Assembly: GCA_963811895.1 (NCBI GenBank)
Contig: CAWETE010000004.1
Coordinates: 806,001 to 870,000, forward strand
Direction of reading: 5' to 3'
Length of the DNA: 64,000 nucleotides
Origin: DASSUW01 sp963811895
GTDB lineage: Bacteria > Actinomycetota > Thermoleophilia > Solirubrobacterales > Solirubrobacteraceae
Shown: positions 18,445 through 26,437 of the stretch, piece after piece
Layout of the letters: each line of letters begins with the position of its first letter
How positions within the stretch are numbered: position 1 is the stretch's first letter
The notes under the pieces: generated by a model
Seen by the model: only the letters and a program-made list of their open reading frames with translations
What the model was told of the DNA's origin: nothing
Databases searched by the model: none
Position numbers and translations under genes: made by a program

Positions 18445-19441
18445 ATGCCCTCCGACGCCGTACTCGTCCGCCGCGCCCGCGGCGGCGACCGCGACGCGTT
18501 CGCGGAGCTCGTCCGGCGCCACCACGCCGCGGTGCGCCGCACGCTGCCGGCGGATGGTGGGCGCCGACCGCGCCGACGACGCCACGCAGGACGCGGTGGT
18601 CACGGCCCTGCTCTCGCTCGATCGCCTGCGCGACGACGACCGCTTCGCGTCCTGGCTGCTCGGGATTGCGCTGAATGTGTGCCGCCGAACGCTCCGCCAA
18701 CCCCTGTTGAGGGTCAGACCCCTTGAGTCGCCGGCACTCAAGGGGTCAGACCCTCAACAGGCGGCGGAGGACGCGGAGCTCGCGGCGCGGGTGCGCGCGG
18801 CGATCGCGGGGCTGCCGCGCGGCCAGCGCGAGGCGGTGACGCTGTTCTACCTCGCCGGCCTCACCCACGCCGAGGCCGCGGAGCATCTCGGCATCCCGCC
18901 GGGGGCGGTCAAGACCCGGCTGCACAAGGCGCGCGCCTCGCTGCGCGTGCGGCTCGAGCCCCTCAGGAGGGAGACGCGAATGCCCGTGGAGATGAAGGTC
19001 ACCGACGTCCGCCGCGCCGGCGAGCGGCACATCCTCATGCTCGAGGGCGGCGGGCGGGATCTGATGATCTGGGTCGGCGCGGCCGAGGCCTACGCCGTCG
19101 CAGCCATGCTCGAGGAGGTCGAGCTGCCGCGCCCCATGACCCACGACCTCACCGTGGCGCTGCTCACCGCCTCGGGCGCGTCGATCCGCGAGGTGCGCGT
19201 CACGCGGCTGGCCGACACGATCTTCTACGCCGAGGTCGTGCTGACCGACGGCACCGCGGTCGACGCACGGCCCAGCGACGCGATCGCGCTCGCCCTGGTC
19301 ACCGGCGTGCCGCTGCTCGTCGATCCGGACGTGCTGGACAGCGCCAGCGCGCCGGACGACCTGGCCGCCGAGGCGGAGGCGGCGAACGACGACCGCCGCG
19401 TGCTCGCCGACGAGGTCCGGGAGCGGATCACTCGACCGTGA
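18445..19441 (+). CDS. ECF-type sigma factor fused to a bifunctional-nuclease (DUF151) domain, one frameshift
   Basis: Residues 1-80 resemble sigma region 2 (VRRARGGDRDAFAELVRRHH, ADDATQDAVVTALLSLDRL, RFASWLLGIALNVCRR). One extra base near 18544 separates the first 33 codons from the rest. Residues about 105-170 are sigma region 4 (LPRGQREAVTLFYLAGLTHAEAAEHLGIPPGAVKTRLHKAR). Without a stop the protein continues into a complete DUF151/BFN domain (MKVTDVRRAGERHILMLEGG, LPRPMTHDLTVALL, VDARPSDAIALALVTGVPLLV) and an acidic tail. BFN is normally a stand-alone domain. An AGGAGG 9 nt before an in-frame ATG at 18980 could also give free BFN. The linker contains a 59-nt palindrome. The 3' end overlaps the convergent quinone oxidoreductase by 14 nt. 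Confidence 0.8.
18703..18761. repeat. Near-perfect 26-bp inverted repeat inside the sigma-factor coding sequence
   Basis: The left arm 18703-18728 (CCTGTTGAGGGTCAGACCCC then TTGAGT) and the right arm 18736-18761 are complementary at 25 of 26 positions, with a 7-nt loop. It lies between sigma regions 2 and 4 and is translated in frame (LLRVRPLESPALKGSDPQQ). GGGTCAGACCCC-type palindromes are, to my recollection, typical of REP-like mobile elements linked to Y1 transposases. No transposase is nearby. Confidence 0.75.
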
Positions 19442-20372
19442 GGACGAGCTTGCCGCGCACGTGGCCTTCCTCGATCCGCTCGTGCGCGTCGGCCGCGCGC
19501 TCGAGCGGGAAGGTCTCCTCGACGTGCGGGCGCAGGCTGCCCTCGGCGACCAGCGGCGTGATGTGCTCGCCGAGGTCGTAGCCGCTCGGGCGGACGAAGA
19601 TGTAGCTGACCTCGTGGTGGCCGTCGCGCGGCTCGGGCGGCGGCTGGGCGACCGACACGAGCCGGCCGCCGGGGCGCAGCGCGGCGAAGGCCTGCTCGCG
19701 CGCGTCGCCGCCGAAGAGGTCGAAGGCGGCGTCGGCGCCCGAGTCGGCCAGCAGGTCGCGCACGCGGGCCGGCAGGTCGGCGGTGGCGTAGTCGAGCGGC
19801 TCGGCTCCCAGCTCGCGCAGGAAGTCGTGGTTGCGGTCCGAGGCGGTGGCGATCACGCGCGCGCCGCGCGCGACCGCGAGCTGGATGGCGACGTGCCCGA
19901 CCCCGCCGGCGCCGCCGCCGAGGAACAGCGTCTCGCCGCCGCGCAGGCCGACGGCCTCGAGCGCCTGGTGGGCGGTCAGCGCGGCGAGCGGCAGCGCCGC
20001 CGCCTCCTCGAACGACAGCTCGGGCGGCATGTGGGCGAAGAAGCCCTCCGGGGCGGTCGCGTACTCGGCGTAGGTGCCGTACTGCAGGTGGTGGCGGCGG
20101 ATGTAGCCGTAGACCTGGTCGCCCGGCCGGAACCACGTGACCGCCGGGCCGACCTCCTCGACCACGCCGGCGACGTCCCAGCCGAGGATGACCGGGAAGT
20201 GGAACGGCAGCTTGGCGGCCATGTAGCCGCCGCGGATCTTGGAGTCGACCGGGTTGACGCCGGCCGCCTTGACCCGGACGATGATCCCGTCGGGAGCGCA
20301 CGGCGGCGGCTCGAGCTCGACGAGCTCCATCTTCTCCCGCCCGCCCCACTCGTTGACTGCGATGGCACGCAT
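19428..20372 (-). CDS. NADP-dependent quinone oxidoreductase-like (zinc-free MDR family)
   Basis: A 314-residue medium-chain reductase. The GroES-like N-terminal half (VRVKAAGVNPVDSKIRGGY, LGWDVAGVVEEVGP) is followed by the nucleotide-binding motif LGGGAGGVGHVAIQLA. The zinc-binding Cys/His set of alcohol dehydrogenases is missing, which points to the quinone oxidoreductase branch. The substrate is unknown. The start at ATG 20372 lies 19 nt after rpsG on the same strand, so it is probably co-transcribed with rpsL-rpsG. It converges on and overlaps the sigma-BFN gene. Confidence 0.85.
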   Translation of the reverse strand: MRAIAVNEWGGREKMELVELEPPPCAPDGIIVRVKAAGVNPVDSKIRGGYMAAKLPFHFPVILGWDVAGVVEEVGPAVTWFRPGDQVYGYIRRHHLQYGTYAEYATAPEGFFAHMPPELSFEEAAALPLAALTAHQALEAVGLRGGETLFLGGGAGGVGHVAIQLAVARGARVIATASDRNHDFLRELGAEPLDYATADLPARVRDLLADSGADAAFDLFGGDAREQAFAALRPGGRLVSVAQPPPEPRDGHHEVSYIFVRPSGYDLGEHITPLVAEGSLRPHVEETFPLERAADAHERIEEGHVRGKLVLTVE

Positions 20373-20391
20373 CGCGGTCGGTACTACCCCG

Positions 20392-20862
20392 TTACCAGCG
20401 GTAGTGAGCGAAGGCCTTGTTGGCCTGCGCCATGCGGAAGATGTCGTCCTTGCGCTTGTACGCGCCGCCCTGCTGGGACTGCGCGTCGAGCAGCTCGTTG
20501 GCGAGCCGCTGGGCCATCGACTTCTCGCGCCGGTTGCGGGCGAACTCGACCAGCCAGCGCACCGCGAGCGTGCGGGCGCGCGGGGCGGGCACCTCGACCG
20601 GCACCTGGTAGGTCGCGCCGCCGACACGGCGGGAGCGGACCTCGAGCACCGGCGTCAGCGCCTTGATCGAGACCTCGAGCGCCTCCACGGGATCCTTGCC
20701 CGTGCGCTCGGAGAGGATGGCCAGCGCGTCGTAGACGATCCGCTCGGCCTTGGACTTCTTGCCGTCCTGCATCACGCGGTTGACGACCTGCGAGACGAGC
20801 TTGGAGCGGTGGACGGGGTCCGGGTCGACCGGACGCTTGGTGGCGGCGGCGCGGCGCGGCAT
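20392..20862 (-). CDS. rpsG: Ribosomal protein S7
   Basis: The 156-residue 30S head protein. MPRRAAATKRPVDPDP and VNRVMQDGKKSKAERIVYDAL are typical, as are VRSRRVGGATYQVPVEV and the C-terminal FRMAQANKAFAHYRW. It shares one base with the rpsL stop. In most genomes fusA follows; here a quinone oxidoreductase gene does. Confidence 0.97.
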   Translation of the reverse strand: MPRRAAATKRPVDPDPVHRSKLVSQVVNRVMQDGKKSKAERIVYDALAILSERTGKDPVEALEVSIKALTPVLEVRSRRVGGATYQVPVEVPAPRARTLAVRWLVEFARNRREKSMAQRLANELLDAQSQQGGAYKRKDDIFRMAQANKAFAHYRW

Positions 20863-21257
20863 TACTTGGCCTTCACGCCGTACTGGGACCGCGCCTTCTT
20901 GCGGTCCGACACCCCGGCGGCGTCCAGCGTGCCGCGGATGACCTTGTAGCGCACGCCCGGCAGGTCCTTGACGCGGCCCCCGCGGACGAGCACGACGGAG
21001 TGCTCCTGAAGGTTGTGGCCCTCACCCGGGATGTAGGTCGTGACCTCCATCTGGTTGGTGAGCCGCACACGGGCGACCTTGCGCAGCGCCGAGTTCGGCT
21101 TCTTCGGCGTGGTCGTGTACACGCGCGTGCACACGCCGCGCCGCTGCGGGGCGGCGACCTTCTTCTTGCGGCCCTTGCCGGACTTCAGGCCCGGCGTGGC
21201 CAGCTTCTTCGTCTTCGGGTTCCGGCCCTTGCGGACCAGCTGGGAAGTCGTGGGCAT
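20862..21257 (-). CDS. rpsL: Ribosomal protein S12
   Basis: The 131-residue 30S decoding-site protein. MPTTSQLVRKGR, VYTTTPKKPNSALRKVARVRL and GHNLQEHSVVLVRGGRVKDLP, which carries the beta-thiolated-Asp region, are all conserved. Both lysine positions linked to streptomycin resistance are wild type (TPKKPNSA and the VRGGRVKDLPG loop). The ATG at 21257 is only 23 nt from the ald stop, with no terminator and no clear Shine-Dalgarno. Confidence 0.97.
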   Translation of the reverse strand: MPTTSQLVRKGRNPKTKKLATPGLKSGKGRKKKVAAPQRRGVCTRVYTTTPKKPNSALRKVARVRLTNQMEVTTYIPGEGHNLQEHSVVLVRGGRVKDLPGVRYKVIRGTLDAAGVSDRKKARSQYGVKAK

Positions 21258-21280
21258 ACGGCGCGAAAGGCTAGCAGGGG

Positions 21281-22405
21281 CTAGGCGGCGGCCCCCAGCG
21301 CGTCGGAGAGCTCCGCGTACGGCTGGCCCGTGGCCTCGGCGACCGGCTTGTAGGTCACCTTGCCGTCGACCACGTTGACGCCCTTGGCCAGCCCCGGGCT
21401 CTCGCGGGCGGCGGCGGCGACGCCCTCGTCGGCCACGTGGAGCACGTACGGCAGCGTCGCGTTGGTGAGCGCGTAGGTCGAGGTGATCGGCACGGCGCCG
21501 GGCATGTTGGCCACGCAGTAGTGCGTCACGCCGTCGACCTCGTAGGTCGGATCCGAGTGCGTCGTGGGGCGCGAGGTCTCGAAGCAGCCGCCCTGGTCGA
21601 TCGAGACGTCGACCAGCACGGCGTTGCGCTTCATCAGCTTGAGCTGGTCGCGCCGGACCACGTACGGCGCCTTGGCGCCGTGCACGAGCACCGCGCCGAT
21701 CACGAGGTCGGCCTCGGGCAGCATCTTCTCGATGTCGAGCGTCGACGCGTAGCACGTGTCGGCGCGCCCGCCGAAGGCGATGTCGAGCTCGCGCAGGCGG
21801 TCGATGTTGCGGTCGAAGACGAAGACCGAGGCCTCCATGCCGAGGGCGATGAAGGCCGCGTTCATGCCGACCACGCCGCCGCCGATGATCATCACCTTGG
21901 CGGCGGCCACGCCCGGCACGCCGCCGAGCAGGATCCCGCGGCCGCCGAGCGGCTTCTCGAGCATGAAGGCGCCCGCCTGGGTGGCGATCTTGCCCGCCAC
22001 CTCGCTCATCGGCGCCAGCAGCGGCAGCCGGCCGCGCGCGTCCTCCACCGTCTCGTAGGCGACGGCCGTCGCTCCCGACTCCACCAGCCCGCGCGTGAGC
22101 TCCGGGTCGGGCGCCAGGTGCAGGTAGGTGAACAGCGTGTGGCGCGGCTCCAGCATCGCGACCTCGGGCGCCTGCGGCTCCTTGACCTTGACGATCATCT
22201 CGGCCTCGCCGAACACGGCCTGGGCGTCGGGCAGGGTGCGCGCGCCCTGCGAGCGGTAGTCGTCGTCGCTGATCGCCGAGCCCTCGCCGGCGCCGGCCTG
22301 GATCACGACCTCGTGGTCGTGCTCGACCAGCTCGCGCACTCCCGCGGGCGTCAGCGCGACGCGGTACTCGTCGGTCTTGATCTCGGTGGGGACGCCAACG
22401 ATCAC
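21281..22405 (-). CDS. ald: Alanine dehydrogenase
   Basis: Interconverts L-alanine and pyruvate plus ammonia with NAD. The 374 residues match the family. Lys and His of the pyruvate site lie in MIVKVKEPQAPE and FTYLHLAPDPEL. The NAD fold is VMIIGGGVVGMNAAFIALGMEASVFVFD. DLVIGAVLVHGAKAPYVV and IDQGGCFETSRPTTHSDPTY are diagnostic. A GTG start at 22405 gives MIVGVPTEIK and overlaps the PucR stop by 4 nt. The gene is tightly followed by rpsL. Confidence 0.95.
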   Translation of the reverse strand: MIVGVPTEIKTDEYRVALTPAGVRELVEHDHEVVIQAGAGEGSAISDDDYRSQGARTLPDAQAVFGEAEMIVKVKEPQAPEVAMLEPRHTLFTYLHLAPDPELTRGLVESGATAVAYETVEDARGRLPLLAPMSEVAGKIATQAGAFMLEKPLGGRGILLGGVPGVAAAKVMIIGGGVVGMNAAFIALGMEASVFVFDRNIDRLRELDIAFGGRADTCYASTLDIEKMLPEADLVIGAVLVHGAKAPYVVRRDQLKLMKRNAVLVDVSIDQGGCFETSRPTTHSDPTYEVDGVTHYCVANMPGAVPITSTYALTNATLPYVLHVADEGVAAAARESPGLAKGVNVVDGKVTYKPVAEATGQPYAELSDALGAAA

Positions 22406-24015
22406 GCGGTTCCTTTCGTCAGTTCGCGCCCGCGAAGGGCGAGCCAGAAGTCGATTCGATCGCGCGCGGAGTCCAGAGAGCGACCGGTCAGCTCCTCGAC
22501 CCGGCGGATCCGGTAGCGCAGCGTGTGGCGATGACAGTACAACTGGCGCGCGGCGCGCTCCCACTGGCCGTTGCACTCGATGAAGGCCTCCAGCGAGCGC
22601 ATCAGCTCGCCGCCGTAGGCGCCTTCGCCCTCCTCGATCGGGTCGAGGATCGAGTCGCAGAACAGGCGCAGCGCCTCGTCGTCCTGGAGCGCGAGCAGGA
22701 GCTGGAAGGAGCCGAGGTCGCGGTAGGTGGCCAGGCCGGCGGCCGAGCCGTTGGCGTCCAGCGCGCGCGCCTCGAGCGCGCAGCGCGCCTCGTGGAAGGC
22801 GCGCCGCAGGTCGCCGACGGCGACGACGCGGCCGGCGCCGGCGTCCAGGTCGGAGCCGACCTCCCGCACCACGCGGACGCGCATGCGCTCGGCCAGGGCG
22901 AACAGCTCCTCGTCGCCGCCGCCGCGCGGCGGGACCAGCAGCGCGCACGAGAAGCGGCCGGTGCCGGCGGCCAGCCCGGCGGACGTCTCCTCGCGCAGGG
23001 CGCGCGCCAGGGCGTCCTCGGTCGCCGCCTTCAGGTTGCGCGGCGGAGCGAGCACGAGCGCGGCGGCGCGCTCGCGCAGGCCGAACGGCTCGAGCCGGCG
23101 CGCGAGGTCGGCGCCGTCGAGGTCGCCGGCGACCATCGCGGTGAGCACGTCGCCGGCCAGGCGGCGCTCGGTGTCGTCGGCGACGCGCCTGCGCAGCAGC
23201 TCGAGCGCCACGATGGTCACCGCCTGGTGCAGCGTGAGGCGGTCGAACTCGGTGAGCTGGCCGCCGTCCTTGGCCGCCACGAGCCACGCCTGCGGCGCCG
23301 GTCCTTCGCCGCCGGCGCCGCCGGCCGGGCGCTCGTGCGGGGTGCGCGGCACCGGGAGGGCCAGCGCGCGGCCCGCCAGCTCGCCGCCGGGCGCGTAGCC
23401 GCGGCGGCCGCCCGCGGCGGCGCGCTCGCGCAGCTCCTCGGCCAGCGCGGCGACCGCCGGGTCGCGCAGCGGCGCGCCGGCCGCGCGGCGGGCGAGCACC
23501 TCGCCGCGGGCGTCGAAGATGATCGCCGGGCCGCCGATCAGCGATGCCAGGGCGCCGGCCACGCCGTCGAGGCCGCGCTCGGAGAGCACGATCCGCTCGA
23601 GCCGCTCGTGGGCGGAGAGGGCGCGCTGGAGGACGGCGTAGTGCTCGTTGACCAGGTGCGTGAACGCCTTCTCGGTGACGGCGATGAACGGCACCTCGTA
23701 GGGCACCTCGAAGAGCGGGAAGCCGAGCTCCTCGGCGACCTCGACCATCGGCTCGGGCACGGCCGCGTGGGCGAAGCCGGTGCCGAGGCCGAGCCCGGAG
23801 AGCCCGTGGCGGGCGAGCCGCTGGAGGTACTCGCGCTGCGCGTCGGCGCGCTCGAGCTGGAGCCCGGTGGTCAGCAGCAGCTCGCCGCCCGACAGCCACG
23901 GCGTCGGGTCGACGATCTCGGAGATGTGCACCCACCGGACGGCGCTGTCGACGCCCGCCTCTCCCGCCACCAACCGGACGTCGAGGTCGCGCAGGAGATC
24001 ACGCAGGGCCAGCAC
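22402..24015 (-). CDS. PucR-family transcriptional regulator
   Basis: A 537-residue protein with the PucR architecture. The N-terminal PucR domain (LRDLLRDLDVRLVAGEAGVD, WLSGGELLLTTG) is followed by a GAF-like centre and a C-terminal HTH_30 (FIECNGQWERAARQLYCHRH, TLRYRIRRVEELTG). In Bacillus subtilis the PucR-type AdeR activates ald. Here the gene overlaps ald by 4 nt, so it is inferred to regulate alanine catabolism. Because ald leads into rpsL and rpsG, its promoter may reach ribosomal genes. It is transcribed divergently from the hydrolase at 24093. Confidence 0.85.
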   Translation of the reverse strand: MLALRDLLRDLDVRLVAGEAGVDSAVRWVHISEIVDPTPWLSGGELLLTTGLQLERADAQREYLQRLARHGLSGLGLGTGFAHAAVPEPMVEVAEELGFPLFEVPYEVPFIAVTEKAFTHLVNEHYAVLQRALSAHERLERIVLSERGLDGVAGALASLIGGPAIIFDARGEVLARRAAGAPLRDPAVAALAEELRERAAAGGRRGYAPGGELAGRALALPVPRTPHERPAGGAGGEGPAPQAWLVAAKDGGQLTEFDRLTLHQAVTIVALELLRRRVADDTERRLAGDVLTAMVAGDLDGADLARRLEPFGLRERAAALVLAPPRNLKAATEDALARALREETSAGLAAGTGRFSCALLVPPRGGGDEELFALAERMRVRVVREVGSDLDAGAGRVVAVGDLRRAFHEARCALEARALDANGSAAGLATYRDLGSFQLLLALQDDEALRLFCDSILDPIEEGEGAYGGELMRSLEAFIECNGQWERAARQLYCHRHTLRYRIRRVEELTGRSLDSARDRIDFWLALRGRELTKGTA

Positions 24016-24024
24016 GGTGTTACA

Positions 24025-24038
24025 GATCGTCGATCGTC
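24025..24038. promoter_or_regulatory. Tandem GATCGTC repeat in the pucR divergent region
   Basis: GATCGTC occurs twice head to tail in the 77-nt gap between the divergent PucR and hydrolase genes, about 10 nt from the PucR start codon. It could be an autoregulatory operator, but the support is only position and repetition. Confidence 0.25.
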
Positions 24039-24092
24039 ATACGCCGATTCGGCCAAGCCTACCTGCGCAACGGCCGCCGGCGGGGCTCTACC

Positions 24093-24925
24093 GTGCCGCG
24101 GTTGATGCTCGCGTACGACCGTCAGGGGGAGGGCCCGCCGCTGCTGCTCGTACACGGCCTGGGCTCGTGCAAGGAGATGTGGCGGCCGCTGCTGCCGGCG
24201 CTCGCGCGCGAGCGCGAGGTGATCGCGGTCGACCTGCCCGGCTTCGGCGCCTCGCCGCCCGGGCCGGACACCGTCGAGGGGCTGGCCGAGGCGCTGTCGG
24301 AGCTCGCCGCCGGGCTCGGGCTCGAGCGACCGCACGTGGCGGGCAACTCGCTCGGCGGTGGCGTGGCGCTCACCATGGGCGCCGCGGGAACGGCGCGGAC
24401 GGTCTGCGCGCTGTCGCCGATCGGGTTCGTCGCCGGGCGCGAGAAGGCCTACGGGCGAGCGGTGCTCGCCGGCACGCGCGGCATGGCCGTCGTGCTCGCG
24501 CCGGTGGCGGCCGAGGCTCGCCCGCAGCGCCGCCCTGCGCACGCTGCTCTCCCTGCACGCGGCCGCGCGGCCGTGGCGCATCCCGCCCGAGGACGCCGCG
24601 CACTGGCTGCGGATGTACGCGCGGGCGCCCGCGTTCTGGGACCTGCTGCGAGGCGCTCGACGACTGGCGCGCTCCGGTGCCGGCCTGCCCGACCACCGTC
24701 GCCTGGGGCGAGCGCGACCGCCTGCTGATCTTCTCCCGCCAGGCGCCGCGCGCGCGGCGACGGCTGCCCGACGCCCGCCACGTCGTGCTGCACGGCTGCG
24801 GGCACGTCCCGACCTGGGACGACCCGGAGCAGGTCGCCGCCGTGCTGCTCAGCGCTTCACGGCCAGCTGAAGCCCCGCGCCGATCGGCACCTGAGTACTC
24901 GTCACCGCCGGCTCCGCGGCCATGA
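24093..24925 (+). CDS. Alpha/beta hydrolase (two frameshifts)
   Basis: Starts at GTG as MPRLMLAYDRQGEGPPLLLV, with the oxyanion motif HGLGS and the nucleophile elbow GNSLGGG. The frame changes near 24525 to LARSAALRTLLSLHAAARPW and again near 24648 to EALDDWRAPVPACPTTVAWG. It ends with the catalytic-His region HGCGHVPTWDDPEQVAAVLLSAS. Each break looks like one extra base. The true stop may be at 24870 or 24925; both overlap the convergent O-methyltransferase gene. The substrate is unknown. Confidence 0.7.
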
Positions 24926-25427
24926 TCGCCAGGATCTCCTCGACCTGGTCCGCGTGCGAGATCACGTTGTCGACGGCGACCAGCCCGCCGGGCGCGAGCG
25001 TCCGCAGCACGTCGGGCCAGTAGCCGGCGTAGGCCGGGCGCTCGGCGTCGAGGAAGATCAGGTCCCACGACTCGTCGCCGCTGCCGCGCAGCGCCTCGCC
25101 CGCGTCGCCGACGCGCAGATCGGCGGTCAGCTCCGCCCGCTCGAGGTTGGCGCGCGCCGTCGCGCTCCGCTCGGGGTCGAGCTCGACCGACACGAGCGTG
25201 CCGCCGACCGCCTCGGCGGCGTCGGCCAGCCAGATCGTCGAGTAGCCGATCGAGGTGCCCAGCTCGAGCAGCCGGCGCGCCCGGGTGGCGCGCACCAGGA
25301 CGGCGAGCAGCTCGGCCGTCTCGGGCTCGAGGATCCGGTAGCGGTCCAGCCGGTCGGCCTGGGCGGCGTCGTGCTCGCTCGCCGCCCTGTGGATCTCGGC
25401 GGCCAGCTCCCTGCGCGCGGCGTCCAT
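24849..25427 (-). CDS. Class I SAM-dependent O-methyltransferase, family 3
   Basis: A 192-residue enzyme similar in layout to catechol/caffeoyl-CoA O-methyltransferases. The SAM motif is LLELGTSIGYSTIWLADAA, the acidic ribose binder is VSVELDPERS, the metal-binding region is DLIFLDAERPAYAGYW, and GGLVAVDNVISH follows. The acceptor cannot be deduced. It lies 15 nt after the transporter gene on the same strand. Confidence 0.85.
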   Translation of the reverse strand: MDAARRELAAEIHRAASEHDAAQADRLDRYRILEPETAELLAVLVRATRARRLLELGTSIGYSTIWLADAAEAVGGTLVSVELDPERSATARANLERAELTADLRVGDAGEALRGSGDESWDLIFLDAERPAYAGYWPDVLRTLAPGGLVAVDNVISHADQVEEILAIMAAEPAVTSTQVPIGAGLQLAVKR

Positions 25428-25442
25428 CGCCGCGCCAGGTTA

Positions 25443-26315
25443 TTAGGCAGGCTGGGCGTTCGCCTCGGCGGCGCGCATCGGCGGCGGCGTCACCAGGGCG
25501 GCGGCGATGACCAGCGTGAAGGCGAAGGCCTGGACGGCGATGCCGAGCGTGTCGCTCGGCATCGGGTCGCCGAAGACGAGGATGCCGCCGAGGATGCAGG
25601 ACACGTTGGCGGCCGTGGAGGTGGCGGCGATGACCGGGACGGCCTCGCCGTCCTGGAGCGAGCGGGCCGACGCGTAGAAGGCGATGATCGAGGCCATGAT
25701 CGTGAAGGCCAGCCACGGCGAGGTGAGGATGGCGAGCGGCCCGCCGACGCCGGTGAGCGCCTTGATGGCGACGTCGGAGACACCGAAGAGGACGCCGGCG
25801 GCGGCGCCGAGCATGATCCCGTGGTGGTGGTCCGGGGCGCCCATGCGCGGGCCGGAGATCAGCAGCGCGCCGATCACGAGCATGCCGCCCTCGAAGGCGA
25901 GCATGCCGGCGAGCGAGTAGCTCGAGTGGGCGCCGGACTGCGCGGGGAGCGTCATCACGAGCAGGATCAGGCCGAGGGCGGTCATGGCCACGCCGACCCA
26001 CTGGCGGCGGCCGACCTCGAAGCCGAAGAGGCGGTCGGCCAGCGCGGCGAGGATGACGACGCCGGTCGACAGCACGGCCTGGACGACCGAGAGCGGCGCG
26101 AAGGCGAGCGCGGCGACGTGCAGCAGCCAGGCGCCGAGCGCGACGCCCATGCCGACGGCGAACCACTTGGACGCGAAGAGGGACTTGACGGTCTTCAGCG
26201 GATGGCGGACGTCCACGTCCGGAGCGGCGTTCGCGCCCCGGTGCTTGTAGAGAAAGCCAAGCTGCGTGGCGACGGCGCAGGCCAGTGCCAGCAGGATTCC
26301 GATGTTCAGCGTCAC
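25443..26315 (-). CDS. DMT-superfamily (EamA-like) membrane transporter
   Basis: A polytopic protein of about 290 residues with nine or ten hydrophobic helices. It begins at GTG 26315 with NIGILLALACAVATQLGFLYKHRG; an upstream ATG at 26369 would add 18 hydrophilic residues. The two-fold repeat is suggested by LSVVQAVLSTGVVILAALADRLFGFE and VIAATSTAANVSCILGGILVFGDP, each ending a half. The substrate is unknown. It probably forms an operon with the methyltransferase. Confidence 0.75.
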   Translation of the reverse strand: MTLNIGILLALACAVATQLGFLYKHRGANAAPDVDVRHPLKTVKSLFASKWFAVGMGVALGAWLLHVAALAFAPLSVVQAVLSTGVVILAALADRLFGFEVGRRQWVGVAMTALGLILLVMTLPAQSGAHSSYSLAGMLAFEGGMLVIGALLISGPRMGAPDHHHGIMLGAAAGVLFGVSDVAIKALTGVGGPLAILTSPWLAFTIMASIIAFYASARSLQDGEAVPVIAATSTAANVSCILGGILVFGDPMPSDTLGIAVQAFAFTLVIAAALVTPPPMRAAEANAQPA

Positions 26316-26437
26316 GTTTGTCTCAAACCCATTGGTAGAGCCCGACCCCCTCGGCCGGGCAACACCCAAGTCATCGGACCCCCAGCCCCCCGGCTTGAGT
26401 CACGACGAAGCGGGCCACCCTAGCGTCAGGTTTCTCG

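Noticed and set aside
24358..24925. Two extra hydrolase-like genes in other frames
   Set aside because: They are the middle and C-terminal parts of the single alpha/beta hydrolase beginning at 24093, separated by one-base insertions.
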